DNA of 64,000 bases from contig CAJQPN010000001.1 in assembly GCA_905480195.1 (NCBI GenBank), positions 62,001-126,000 on the forward strand, given 5' to 3'. The DNA comes from an uncultured Acidimicrobiales bacterium. Lineage in GTDB: Bacteria > Actinomycetota > Acidimicrobiia > Acidimicrobiales > Aldehydirespiratoraceae. A program made the position numbers and the translations under genes. Positions 16,242-24,322 of the stretch are shown here, in pieces. Under the pieces are notes generated by a model. It had not been told where the DNA came from, made no database searches, and worked only from the letters and a program-made list of their open reading frames with translations. Position 1 is the stretch's first letter. Every line of letters begins with the position of its first letter.

Positions 16242-17503
16242 CGATACGAGACTTTCCCGCCGATGCCGTTGAGCTTGCCAGCAATGTCGTCGTAGCCGCG
16301 AGCGATGTGCTCGGCATCGCTCACGACCGTTTCACCTTCTGCTCCAAGACCTGCAATCACCAACGCCGCACCGGCCCGGATGTCGTGAGCGCGCACGGGG
16401 GCGCCAGAAAGCTTGTCGACGCCACGGATGATGGCGTGATGGGAGTCGGTGCGGATGTCGGCACCCATCCGGCGGAGTTCGTCGACATAACGGAACCGTC
16501 CCGAGAAGAGGTTCTCGGTGACGATCCCGACCCCGGCGGTCGACGCCAGCAGCGTGACCAAGAACGGCTTGAAATCAGTAGCTAGCCCTGGGTATGGAAG
16601 CGACTGACAGTCCGCTGAGGTCAACCGGCGGTTCGCCAGCGCCCAGATGCCCCCGGGGTCGTGCGAGATACGCATCCCCATTTCGCCGAGCTTTTGACAG
16701 AGCATGATCATGTGCTCGTGGCGAGCTCCGGCGACCGTTATCTCACCGCCGGTGATACCAACTGCGCACAGATAGGTGGCAGCCTCGACCCGATCGGGGA
16801 TGACGGTGTGGTTTGCCGAGTGGAGGGAATCAGGCGAATCGACGCCCTCGACGGTGAGCATCGACGATCCGGCGCCAACGATACGCGCACCCATCTTGTT
16901 GAGCAGCTCACAGAGGTCGACGATCTCCGGTTCTCGGGCTGCGTTGTCGATGACGGTGCTGCCCTTGGCTCGCACCGCCGCCATCAGAAGATTCTCGGTG
17001 GCGCCCACCGACGGGAACTCGAGCAGCACACGAGCGCCTTGGAGATTTCCGGCGCGGGCGTGGATGTAGCCGTGGGCGGTCTCGAACTCGACACCGAGCT
17101 CCTGCAGTCCACGGACATGCATGTCGATCGGCCGAGGACCGAAGTCGTCTCCGCCGGGTAGGGCGACACGGGCCTCGCCACAGCGGGCGAGCATCGGTCC
17201 CATGACCACGATCGAGGCGCGGAACTGTTCGACGATCTCGTACGGAGCGACCGGCTCGATCTCGGCCGGTACGTCGATGACGAGGAGCAGGCCGTCACGA
17301 GCGACGGTGCAGCCGGTGGCACGGAGCAGATCACTCATCAAGTCGACGTCGGTGATGCGCGGCACGTTCGACAACACGTAGCGACCCTCAGCGAGGAGGG
17401 TTGCCGCCATCAGCTTGAGCACCGAGTTCTTGGCGCCTCCGACCGGGACCAAACCCTCCAAGGGGCCGCCTCCTTGGACCGTGATGTGTGTGGGCGACTG
17501 CAT
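16238..17503 (-). CDS. murA: UDP-N-acetylglucosamine 1-carboxyvinyltransferase with Asp in place of catalytic Cys
   Basis: 421-residue MurA, first committed enzyme of peptidoglycan synthesis (PEP plus UDP-GlcNAc). The N-terminus has the GGAKNSVLK lysine motif, and the active-site loop reads VALPGGDDFGPRP, so residue 119 is Asp (GAC at 17149-17147) where most bacteria have the fosfomycin-reactive Cys115. This change is known in Mycobacterium and Chlamydia and gives intrinsic fosfomycin resistance (established knowledge). The start ATG shares one base with the azlD stop (TGATG), so murA is the last gene of a long coupled run. The C-terminus overlaps the convergent small gene by 4 bases. Confidence 0.95.
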   Translation of the reverse strand: MQSPTHITVQGGGPLEGLVPVGGAKNSVLKLMAATLLAEGRYVLSNVPRITDVDLMSDLLRATGCTVARDGLLLVIDVPAEIEPVAPYEIVEQFRASIVVMGPMLARCGEARVALPGGDDFGPRPIDMHVRGLQELGVEFETAHGYIHARAGNLQGARVLLEFPSVGATENLLMAAVRAKGSTVIDNAAREPEIVDLCELLNKMGARIVGAGSSMLTVEGVDSPDSLHSANHTVIPDRVEAATYLCAVGITGGEITVAGARHEHMIMLCQKLGEMGMRISHDPGGIWALANRRLTSADCQSLPYPGLATDFKPFLVTLLASTAGVGIVTENLFSGRFRYVDELRRMGADIRTDSHHAIIRGVDKLSGAPVRAHDIRAGAALVIAGLGAEGETVVSDAEHIARGYDDIAGKLNGIGGKVSYR

Positions 17504-17817
17504 CACAGCCAAGTCTGCCAGCGGACCGCGGCCGTCACGATCATGGCGACGAAGATGACGACGATGAACGGCGCTCGGCGCCACACAGCAACGGCGCCAG
17601 CGGCCACGCCAGCGAAACGAGCGTCAACGACCAAGGTTTCGTCACCCGCCATCGTCTGCACGGCGATCAGCGCAGCGAAGAGCGCCGCCGGGATCAACGC
17701 CGTGAACGGTTCGAAGCGGGCCGCCGTGCCATCGGTGATCTTTCCAAAACCGAGCACGCCAAATGCCTTGCACCCATAGGCGCCGACGACGAGCACGACG
17801 ATCGAGGTCCAGCTCAC
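17503..17817 (-). CDS. azlD: AzlD-type branched-chain amino acid transport protein
   Basis: 104-residue membrane protein with about four hydrophobic helices, the small partner of the AzlC exporter. It starts at a GTG (MSWTSIVVLVVGAYGCKAFG) that overlaps the azlC stop by 4 bases (GTGA), and its own stop overlaps the murA start. The gene is recognised by size, hydrophobicity and pairing with AzlC. AzlCD pairs export branched-chain amino acids and analogues. The frame is open further upstream but that part lies inside azlC. Confidence 0.82.
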   Translation of the reverse strand: MSWTSIVVLVVGAYGCKAFGVLGFGKITDGTAARFEPFTALIPAALFAALIAVQTMAGDETLVVDARFAGVAAGAVAVWRRAPFIVVIFVAMIVTAAVRWQTWL

Positions 17818-18485
17818 GTGGCGGCCTCGGTCGCGCCACGGGTGGACACCACCCAACCGGGCACGACGGCGAAGACCGCAACGAGTAGCGGTACGCCGGC
17901 TGGCGCAATCGGTGTCGCAACGACGGCGAGTGCGGCTCCACCAAAGGCCGCAACGCGACCTGGCTGATGGCGCAGGTGTGGAGCAAGCAGCGCCACGAAC
18001 GCAGCCGGGAACGCAGCGTCCAGTCCCCAAACCTCGGGCTCACCGATCACTGCGCCTAACCACACACCGAGGATCGAGCCGGCGTTCCAGAGTGTCCACA
18101 GCCAAATCGCAGTCCACCAGAACGCATCAGCTGCGTCTGCGTCGTTGTCCTGGATCGTCGCCATCGCAGTCGTCTCGTCGATCACGAACTGGGCCGAGGC
18201 AGCCTTCGGTAACCACGAAGCGGGAAGGAGCCGCGCCACGACCGGGCCATAGAGTGCGTTACGAGCGGCGAGGAGCAGGGCCGATCCGACCGCAGCACCT
18301 TCGGAACCACCAGAGGCCACGACTGATACCGCAGCCAGCTGCGATGCCCCGGTGAACACGAGCGCAGACATCACGATGACCTGGGGAGGCGTGAGACCGG
18401 CGGCGTCGGCGAGCACGCCGAAGGTGATGCCGACGATCCCGGTCGCTGTTGCGAGAACGAACCCTTCTCGACGGTGCCCGCTCAC
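17814..18485 (-). CDS. azlC: AzlC-family amino acid exporter, large subunit
   Basis: 223-residue inner-membrane protein with about seven helices. The N-terminal region has GIVGITFGVLADAAGLTP and SALVFTGASQLAAV, the AzlC signature, and a central NALYGPVVARLLP segment. With AzlD it forms a branched-chain amino acid efflux system. It overlaps the upstream LMW phosphatase gene by 4 bases and the downstream azlD by 4 bases, so the three products are translationally linked. Confidence 0.88.
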   Translation of the reverse strand: MSGHRREGFVLATATGIVGITFGVLADAAGLTPPQVIVMSALVFTGASQLAAVSVVASGGSEGAAVGSALLLAARNALYGPVVARLLPASWLPKAASAQFVIDETTAMATIQDNDADAADAFWWTAIWLWTLWNAGSILGVWLGAVIGEPEVWGLDAAFPAAFVALLAPHLRHQPGRVAAFGGAALAVVATPIAPAGVPLLVAVFAVVPGWVVSTRGATEAAT

Positions 18486-19024
18486 CCGTCGAGTCCGCGC
18501 AGGATGTCCACCAACTGGTCCATGAGCAAGGCGAGGTCGTCGATACAGACGTCGAAGGCTTCTTGCTGGCCCGATCCGGGATCGATGATTTCCTCCCAGG
18601 GCTCGACCTCATGGTTGACGAGTCCGAGCGCTTCGACTCGTTCGTCGAGCGTCGAACCGGGTAGGCCAGGCAAGTCACGAACGACCTTGCGAAGCATCCC
18701 AGCGATGGGCAACGCCTCCGGAAGACGACGTCGCATCCAATGGATGTGCGACGGCTCCATCACCAGCAGCAGCGAACTCGCATCGACGTCATCGATCGAC
18801 ACCTGGCGCGAGCGGTGGTACGGATCCTCGAGACCATGACGAGCAAGCGCGGCTCGCGTCCGGACACTCATCGGCTGATCAGGGATCACGAGTGTTCCTG
18901 CGCTTGCGACCTCCCACGGGCTGTCGTCACCCAGACGGTCGCGCAACAACAACGCAGCCATAACCGAACGGGCAGCATTTCCCGTGCAGACCATGGTGAT
19001 CCGAGGACGACCGATGGGACTCAT
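18482..19024 (-). CDS. low-molecular-weight protein tyrosine phosphatase-like protein
   Basis: 180-residue protein with the CX5R(S) phosphatase loop CTGNAARS at residues 13-20 directly after the first beta-strand, and a late DPGSGQ segment matching the general-acid Asp-Pro of the family. It is longer than typical LMW-PTPs (about 150 residues) because of a C-terminal helix. It could dephosphorylate protein Tyr or arginine, or belong to the arsenate-reductase-like branch; the sequence does not decide. It overlaps both neighbours (thioesterase and azlC) by 4 bases. Confidence 0.82.
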   Translation of the reverse strand: MSPIGRPRITMVCTGNAARSVMAALLLRDRLGDDSPWEVASAGTLVIPDQPMSVRTRAALARHGLEDPYHRSRQVSIDDVDASSLLLVMEPSHIHWMRRRLPEALPIAGMLRKVVRDLPGLPGSTLDERVEALGLVNHEVEPWEEIIDPGSGQQEAFDVCIDDLALLMDQLVDILRGLDG

Positions 19025-19626
19025 CGTCGACGCCTGACGAAGAAGCCGTCTGCGTTCGCCGTGACCTCGGGGGCATCAGCCAGCGACGCAGCCAGGACCG
19101 TCTCGGCCCGGATGATCAGCCGAGTCGGTCGTTCGTCGTGGATCCAGGCGCGAAACAGCAGATCAGTCTCGAGTGGTGTCGGTTTGCGATAGTGAACGGT
19201 GAGGCGACCGGTCATACCCCCTTCACCACCACCGAGACGCTGGGCGGCGCCCATGACCTCGTCGAACAGACCGGCGATCACACCACCGTGACCACTGCCG
19301 GGTGGACCTTCTCGCAGGCGCGACAGCCGAACATGGCCGAGCATCGCCGGCTGCCCGTTGCGCTCCCCCACCTCGAGCCGCATCGGAGGTGCCACCACAT
19401 TTAGGTGGCCGGACCACGCCGACAGGTCACGATTGCGAGCCCGTCGACCCTCGGCATCGGTGTGTTCTTCATACCAGCGCAGCCGACGCTCACCAACCGA
19501 GAGCAATTCGTGGGCGACACGGAGGTGGTCATAGGCCGCAGCGCGCCGATCAGCGTCGGCGTGGACCTCATGCAGCCGAAGCGCCAGGGCGCGGAGTTCG
19601 TCGGCGAGATCGTCGTCGGAAGCCAT
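19021..19626 (-). CDS. PaaI-type hotdog thioesterase
   Basis: 201-residue protein. The N-terminal ~85 residues are charged and helical with several Arg-rich stretches; the C-terminal hotdog domain shows GHGGVIAGLFDEVMG, the active-site helix of PaaI-type acyl-CoA thioesterases, followed by RLTVHYRKPTPLE. It probably hydrolyses a small acyl-CoA. The start codon shares one base with the upstream nucleosidase stop (TGATG) and the stop overlaps the phosphatase start, so it sits in the middle of a coupled gene run. Confidence 0.85.
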   Translation of the reverse strand: MASDDDLADELRALALRLHEVHADADRRAAAYDHLRVAHELLSVGERRLRWYEEHTDAEGRRARNRDLSAWSGHLNVVAPPMRLEVGERNGQPAMLGHVRLSRLREGPPGSGHGGVIAGLFDEVMGAAQRLGGGEGGMTGRLTVHYRKPTPLETDLLFRAWIHDERPTRLIIRAETVLAASLADAPEVTANADGFFVRRRR

Positions 19627-20405
19627 CAGGCAGCACTCCCCGCCAGTCGGGTGAGAAGGGCGAGGGTCGTGACCCGCAGTGAGTCTGCAGCGGTGGCCAA
19701 GTGTTCACTGAACTGCTCCGCCGTGGCAACGGGCGAGTCGACAAGGTCGGTGATTGCCTTCACCGCCCCACACGGCACATCGTGGAGCCGACAGACCCAT
19801 GCGACGGCAGCGGCTTCCATCTCCTTCACCTCAGCGCCGCTCGCGAGGATCCGCGCGGCGTCGTCAGCCGATTCATCGAGCGAGTCGCCCGTCGTGACTA
19901 CGCCGACCCTGCAGCCCAATGCGTCGGCATGCGAGCGGAGATCGGCTGCCGGGTGATCGCCCCGACCAAACTCGTCGAAGCCAGGCAAATCGATGCGCCG
20001 GTCGTGGCACACGAACCGGTCCCAAGCCAGATACACATCGCCGATCGAAGCGCCGGCTCGACTCCACCCGCCCGCCGTTCCGACCGAGAGAAGAACATCG
20101 GGACGAGCGCCCCAACGCTCGGCGGCCGACGCCAATCCAACCTGGGTGGTGAGTGCAGCTGCAGTCGACCCGATGCAATCGACATTGCAGTCCGGGTCGA
20201 TGCCGTTCACCGCCAAGATGACGTCGGGACGCCCGAACCCTTCGACCGCTGCGAGCCGGACTGGGAGCCTCGCCGCCCACCCGGGCTTTGCGATCGCCGC
20301 AGCACCCAGCGCCCGGCGCAGGGGCGCCGCTTCGGCTTCCATGGCCATCACGATCACCACCCGCTTCGCGGCATCGATCGACGGGGATGGGGTGTCCTCG
20401 GGCAC
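19626..20405 (-). CDS. PNP/UDP-family nucleosidase (MTA/SAH nucleosidase-like)
   Basis: 259-residue nucleoside phosphorylase-fold enzyme. After the start come VVIVMAMEAEAAPL (the AMEEE-type first strand and acid), a glycine-rich SVGTAGG loop, VKEMEAAAVAWVC with the substrate-binding Glu-Met-Glu, and AITDLVDS with the catalytic Asp. That set fits 5'-methylthioadenosine/S-adenosylhomocysteine or futalosine nucleosidase. GTG 20405 is chosen because the frame upstream covers the acyl-CoA dehydrogenase gene. The 58-base gap to that gene is the only sizeable break in this minus-strand run, so an internal promoter could lie there. Confidence 0.8.
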   Translation of the reverse strand: MPEDTPSPSIDAAKRVVIVMAMEAEAAPLRRALGAAAIAKPGWAARLPVRLAAVEGFGRPDVILAVNGIDPDCNVDCIGSTAAALTTQVGLASAAERWGARPDVLLSVGTAGGWSRAGASIGDVYLAWDRFVCHDRRIDLPGFDEFGRGDHPAADLRSHADALGCRVGVVTTGDSLDESADDAARILASGAEVKEMEAAAVAWVCRLHDVPCGAVKAITDLVDSPVATAEQFSEHLATAADSLRVTTLALLTRLAGSAA

Positions 20406-20463
20406 GAGCGGAGCGTACGCCGCCAGAACATGCCAGACACGTCCGATTCGCCTTGCCGAAACG

Positions 20464-21453
20464 TCAGGCCAAACCGATGGCGGTTGCGACCCGGTCCCGA
20501 TGACGTCGTGCATCGCCGTAGGCCGCAGACAACGCCCATGCCCGCTTGAGCCACAATTGCAGGTCGTACTCGAACGTGTAGCCGATGGCTCCGTGGCACT
20601 GCAGCGCCTTGCGGGCAGCGAGATCGACAGCATCGGATGCTTGGGCCTTCGCCATCGACACGTCTCGAGCCCGCGCGAGCGGCTCGTGGGTCTCGGGGTG
20701 GGCCACCGACCACGCCGCTCGATACACCAGCGGTGCGGCGAACTCGACTGCGATGCGCACATCGGCCAGGTGGTGCTTGACCGCCTGGTAGGAGCCGACA
20801 GGCTTTCCGAACTGCTGGCGATCGCCGACGTAGGCAACGGTGGCATCGAGCAGACGCCGCGCGATACCGATGCATTGCGCCGCCGCGCCGAGCACCGCCC
20901 GGTCGTAGGCCAGGGCCGCATCGGCCCCATCGAGCCCCACGGTAACCCCACCCTTCACGGCGGCGAGGCGGCGCGACTGGTCGATGGTCGTCAACGCAGT
21001 CGTGTCGTATTGGGTGGTGAACGCAAGACCATCGTCGACTCGAGTCACGATCGCGTCGGCGATCGCAGCAGACGCAACGGTGCCGCTGCCGTCGATGTCG
21101 ATCGTGATGGTGGTCGAACCTGCGATGGCCGAGTCGAGCGCATCGCTGCGAGCCTCGGCAAGTGCCGGAATCGCGACGAAAGCGTGCTCCATGAGCGGTT
21201 CGGGAACGGCGGCGTAACCGACTTCCTCGAGGATCCGAACGAAAGCGACTTCATCCATACCGAGTCCTCCAGCCTCTTCCGGCGCAAGCGCAGCGAGGAC
21301 GCCGATCTCTGCGAGCGCCCCCCAGAGATCGGGCACTCGTGCGTCAGTGGTTTCCCAGCTGGCCCGTACCGCATCGGGGGGGCAGCGGTCGGCGAAGAGG
21401 TCCCGGACGGTGTTGCGGAACATGTCGTGTTCGTCGGTGAATTCAAATCGCAC
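20464..21453 (-). CDS. acyl-CoA dehydrogenase, small/partner subunit type
   Basis: 329-residue acyl-CoA dehydrogenase-like protein, shorter than the usual ~380. It starts at GTG (MRFEFTDEHDMFRNTVRDL) two bases after the upstream dehydrogenase stop. The C-terminal domain has FGKPVGSYQAVKHHLAD and CHGAIGYTFEYDLQLW. In actinobacterial steroid catabolism, neighbouring dehydrogenases of unequal length commonly form alpha2beta2 heterotetramers in which only one chain keeps all flavin and active-site residues (family knowledge). The pair here fits that pattern and lies directly downstream of the ipdAB-like genes. Confidence 0.88.
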   Translation of the reverse strand: MRFEFTDEHDMFRNTVRDLFADRCPPDAVRASWETTDARVPDLWGALAEIGVLAALAPEEAGGLGMDEVAFVRILEEVGYAAVPEPLMEHAFVAIPALAEARSDALDSAIAGSTTITIDIDGSGTVASAAIADAIVTRVDDGLAFTTQYDTTALTTIDQSRRLAAVKGGVTVGLDGADAALAYDRAVLGAAAQCIGIARRLLDATVAYVGDRQQFGKPVGSYQAVKHHLADVRIAVEFAAPLVYRAAWSVAHPETHEPLARARDVSMAKAQASDAVDLAARKALQCHGAIGYTFEYDLQLWLKRAWALSAAYGDARRHRDRVATAIGLA

Positions 21454-21455
21454 GA

Positions 21456-22601
21456 CTATCCGCGCCTCGGCAGTCCAAGCACCCGCTCGGCGATGATGTT
21501 GCGTTGGATCTCGTTGGTTCCGGCGTAGATCGGCCCCGAGAGTGCGAAGAGGTAACCGTCGAGCCAGTCGTTGTCGTCGACGATTTCGGCTCGGTCGCCA
21601 AGGAGGCGGAGCGCGGTGGCGTGGAGTTCGACATCGAGCTCGGACCAGAACACCTTGCCCAGGCTCGCCTCCGAGCCGATCTCGTCGCCACCCATCAGCC
21701 CAGCCGCGAGCTGGTAGGTCTGCCAGCGATAGGCCTGCGCCCGAATCCATGCGTCGACAACTTCATCGCGCAGTCGCACGTCGATCGAGCCGTCGGCCCG
21801 GATTGATCGCGCCAATTCGGTAAGGCGCTCAGCCGCCGCCATGAAACGGCCCGGGCTTCGGAGACTGAGCCCACGCTCCGATCCCGCGGCGGCCATCGCC
21901 ACGCCCCACCCCTGACCTTCCTCGCCAAGCACGTGGTCAGCAGAGACACGGCAGTCGTCGAAGAAAAGCTCGGCGAAGCTCGGCTCGCCGTCGAGGCGGT
22001 TGATCGGCCGTCGCTCGAGGCCCGGACTGTCGGCCGGAACGAGCAGGTAGGTGAGCCCGCGATGGCGTTCGGCATCAGGGTCGGTGCGAACGATGCAGAA
22101 GATCCAGTCGGCGTAAGCACCGCGGCTACACCAGGTCTTCTGGCCGTTGAGCACGAAGTCGTCTCCATCGCGGATCGCTTTGGTCTTGATCCCTGCGAGG
22201 TCACTGCCGGCCTCGGGCTCACTCCAGCCCTGGGCCCAAATGTGTTCACCCGACGCCATCTTCGGTAGGAAGTGGTCCTGCTGTTGCCGGGATCCGAAGT
22301 TGAAGATGGTGGGAGCGAGCAGGCTCACGCCGTTTGCGCTGACCCGGCCGGGAACACCCGACAGCCAGTACTCCTCCTCGTAGATGAGCCACTCGATGAG
22401 ATCGCAGTCACGGCCCCCGTAGGCCACCGGCCACGCCGGAACAGACCAGCCGGCGTCGAAGAGAACCTTCTCCCACTCGCGATGCGCTTCAAAGCCATCC
22501 GGCGTGTCCATCGACGCAATGCGACCCGGGTGGTGCTCCGTCAACCAGGTTCGTATTTCGTCACGGAACTCGACTTGGCGCTGTGACAACTCAAGGTCCA
22601 T
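21456..22601 (-). CDS. acyl-CoA dehydrogenase, large subunit type
   Basis: 381-residue acyl-CoA dehydrogenase with WAQGWSEPEAGSDLAG in the FAD-binding beta-domain and a C-terminal IYAGTNEIQRNIIAE. Its start shares one base with the ipdB-like stop (TGATG) and it is followed after two bases by a second dehydrogenase, so the two very likely form one heteromeric enzyme. By position and type it would oxidise a ring C/D steroid acyl-CoA, as the FadE/IpdE-type pairs do in mycobacteria and rhodococci. The exact substrate is inferred from context only. Confidence 0.9.
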   Translation of the reverse strand: MDLELSQRQVEFRDEIRTWLTEHHPGRIASMDTPDGFEAHREWEKVLFDAGWSVPAWPVAYGGRDCDLIEWLIYEEEYWLSGVPGRVSANGVSLLAPTIFNFGSRQQQDHFLPKMASGEHIWAQGWSEPEAGSDLAGIKTKAIRDGDDFVLNGQKTWCSRGAYADWIFCIVRTDPDAERHRGLTYLLVPADSPGLERRPINRLDGEPSFAELFFDDCRVSADHVLGEEGQGWGVAMAAAGSERGLSLRSPGRFMAAAERLTELARSIRADGSIDVRLRDEVVDAWIRAQAYRWQTYQLAAGLMGGDEIGSEASLGKVFWSELDVELHATALRLLGDRAEIVDDNDWLDGYLFALSGPIYAGTNEIQRNIIAERVLGLPRRG

Positions 22602-23383
22602 CAGCGGAACTCCGCCTTGCGAACACCGCTGGGGTCGAACACCTTGCGGATGAGGTGGAGTTCCTCCGCCGTGGGTAGGCGACTCACGGGGACGTCACCG
22701 GTGACGGCGAGTTCGAACGCCGAGGCCGCCTGTGCTTGCTCGAGGGTCACCCCCGGGTGCAGGGAACGAACGCGCATCGTGCCGTTCTCGGTCTCAAAGT
22801 CGTAGGCACCCAGGTCGGTGACAACTCGGCGGATCTCATGGAACCGACGACTCGGTTCGGGCAACCGTGCGATTGCGTCGTAGCCAGGGCCGCTGACGAC
22901 ATCGACCGACTCGACGAACGAGCGTGCCTGGGTGGGGATCCAGTAGGTGGTCGCATGATTGATCAGGTTGCCGGGCGCTCCGCGCATGCCGAGCAATTGC
23001 ACCTTCGGATGCGAGTAGTCGTCTCCGATCGCGGCGAAGTTCTGGTTACCGTGCCGGTCGATCTGCGGTGCACCCATGACGACATGGCGCTTACCCGACC
23101 AGACCTGATCGAAGATCGACCGGAAGGGCAGGTACGCCTCGATCGTCGCGCCCGACGGATCGGCGCCGAGCGGCAGGTTGCCTTCGATGGCGTAGGCGAT
23201 CGTGTCGGTGAGCATGAGGTCAGGCTCGAATGTGGCTCGGGCGAGCCGACCGGCGATGACGGGCACCGGCCCCATCGGGTTGCAGAGCGTCTCGCCGTCT
23301 CCTCGAAATGCCTCGGCCAAGGCGACCACACAGATCTCGTCGAGCGTCGCGCCACCCTCGAGTTCGTCACCGACCGTGCTCAT
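22601..23383 (-). CDS. ipdB: IpdB-like CoA-transferase family beta subunit
   Basis: 260-residue subunit of the class I CoA-transferase fold. It resembles IpdB, which with IpdA hydrolyses the last carbocyclic ring (COCHEA-CoA) during steroid degradation (established for Mycobacterium tuberculosis Rv3551/Rv3552). Visible are VVALAEAFRGDGE near the start and GAPQIDRHGNQNFAAIG in the core. It overlaps the ipdA-like gene by 4 bases and the dehydrogenase start by one. The N-terminal sequence has no signal peptide; the protein is cytosolic. Confidence 0.85.
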   Translation of the reverse strand: MSTVGDELEGGATLDEICVVALAEAFRGDGETLCNPMGPVPVIAGRLARATFEPDLMLTDTIAYAIEGNLPLGADPSGATIEAYLPFRSIFDQVWSGKRHVVMGAPQIDRHGNQNFAAIGDDYSHPKVQLLGMRGAPGNLINHATTYWIPTQARSFVESVDVVSGPGYDAIARLPEPSRRFHEIRRVVTDLGAYDFETENGTMRVRSLHPGVTLEQAQAASAFELAVTGDVPVSRLPTAEELHLIRKVFDPSGVRKAEFR

Positions 23384-24243
23384 GACGCACTCTTTTCGTC
23401 AAGCTTGGCGCGATAGGCCTCGTGCGACTCAAGTTCGAGCCAGTCAGCTCGGAACCGTGCCCAATGTTCGGGATCCTTTGCCGTTGCGGCGTATTCCTTC
23501 TGGAACGCCTCGTCACGCCCATAATCGGGCGGACATTCGGTGAAGTGGGCACCCATCGGCGCTTCAACCACACCGTCGACGTGTGTGCGCGGGACGCGAA
23601 GCGTGTGAACGGGACCTTCCTTCAAGAAGTCGTCGGTGGGGATGATCCGCTCCGCCGAGAGGTAGGTCTTCTCTCCAGCCATCGCGAAGAGGTCGTCGAA
23701 GTAGATGTCGGGACCGAGGAACTGGCCGTTGCCCTTTTGATCGGCTCGGTTCATGTGGATCAGCACGGCGTCCATCTCGAACGCCGGGATGGCCACGAGT
23801 TCTTCCCCATCGTCATAGGGCGACACCACGGTTCGGAGTTCGGGGTTGTTCGCCAGCATGGACGAACCCAGCCCGGCGCGGGTCGGGTAGAACGGGACCC
23901 GGTGCGCAGCGGCCATGAGTCCGAGGTAGAACGCGCCCTCGTCGAGTTCCATAAACTCCGGCAGCAGACCACCCTGCCGCACACTTCGGAAGTGCGGTTC
24001 GAGCGGGATCGAATCAAGTGATACGAAGCCGTAGGTGACTTTTCGACACTTTCCGGCGGCGGTCAAAATACCGACGTCGGGACCGCCGTAACTGACGACA
24101 TGCAGGTCGGTGAGATCACTTCGGAGAAGCGCTCGTACGAGCGACATGGGCTTGCGTCGAGATCCCCAGCCGCCGATCCCAATGGTCATTCCGCTTTCAA
24201 GTTCAGCGACGACCTCATCTTCGGTCATCCGCTTGTCGGACAC
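23380..24243 (-). CDS. ipdA: IpdA-like CoA-transferase family alpha subunit
   Basis: 287-residue alpha subunit with the IpdA hallmark IGIGGWGSRRKPMSLVRA near the N-terminus and a conserved-type middle around YGGPDVGILTAAGK. Together with the downstream beta subunit it forms the ring-cleaving hydrolase of the steroid C/D-ring pathway rather than a true CoA-transferase (family knowledge). It is first of the minus-strand run; the 79-base gap to the divergent SDR holds the 17-bp inverted repeat at 24265-24281, so both directions could be controlled from one site. Confidence 0.87.
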   Translation of the reverse strand: MSDKRMTEDEVVAELESGMTIGIGGWGSRRKPMSLVRALLRSDLTDLHVVSYGGPDVGILTAAGKCRKVTYGFVSLDSIPLEPHFRSVRQGGLLPEFMELDEGAFYLGLMAAAHRVPFYPTRAGLGSSMLANNPELRTVVSPYDDGEELVAIPAFEMDAVLIHMNRADQKGNGQFLGPDIYFDDLFAMAGEKTYLSAERIIPTDDFLKEGPVHTLRVPRTHVDGVVEAPMGAHFTECPPDYGRDEAFQKEYAATAKDPEHWARFRADWLELESHEAYRAKLDEKSAS

Positions 24244-24264
24244 GCTCGCTCTTCCTCTCTCAAA

Positions 24265-24281
24265 CCTGACGGCCCGTCAGG
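24265..24281. promoter_or_regulatory. 17-bp inverted repeat, candidate TetR-type operator
   Basis: CCTGACGG-C-CCGTCAGG is a perfect inverted repeat with one central base, centred between the ipdA-like gene and the divergent SDR. Length and symmetry suit a dimeric TetR-family regulator. A second site with the same outer half-sites occurs at 59881-59897. Confidence 0.65.
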
Positions 24282-24322
24282 TACGGCCCCGGACGGTAGC
24301 AGTCCCTTGTACTCTCACCCGA

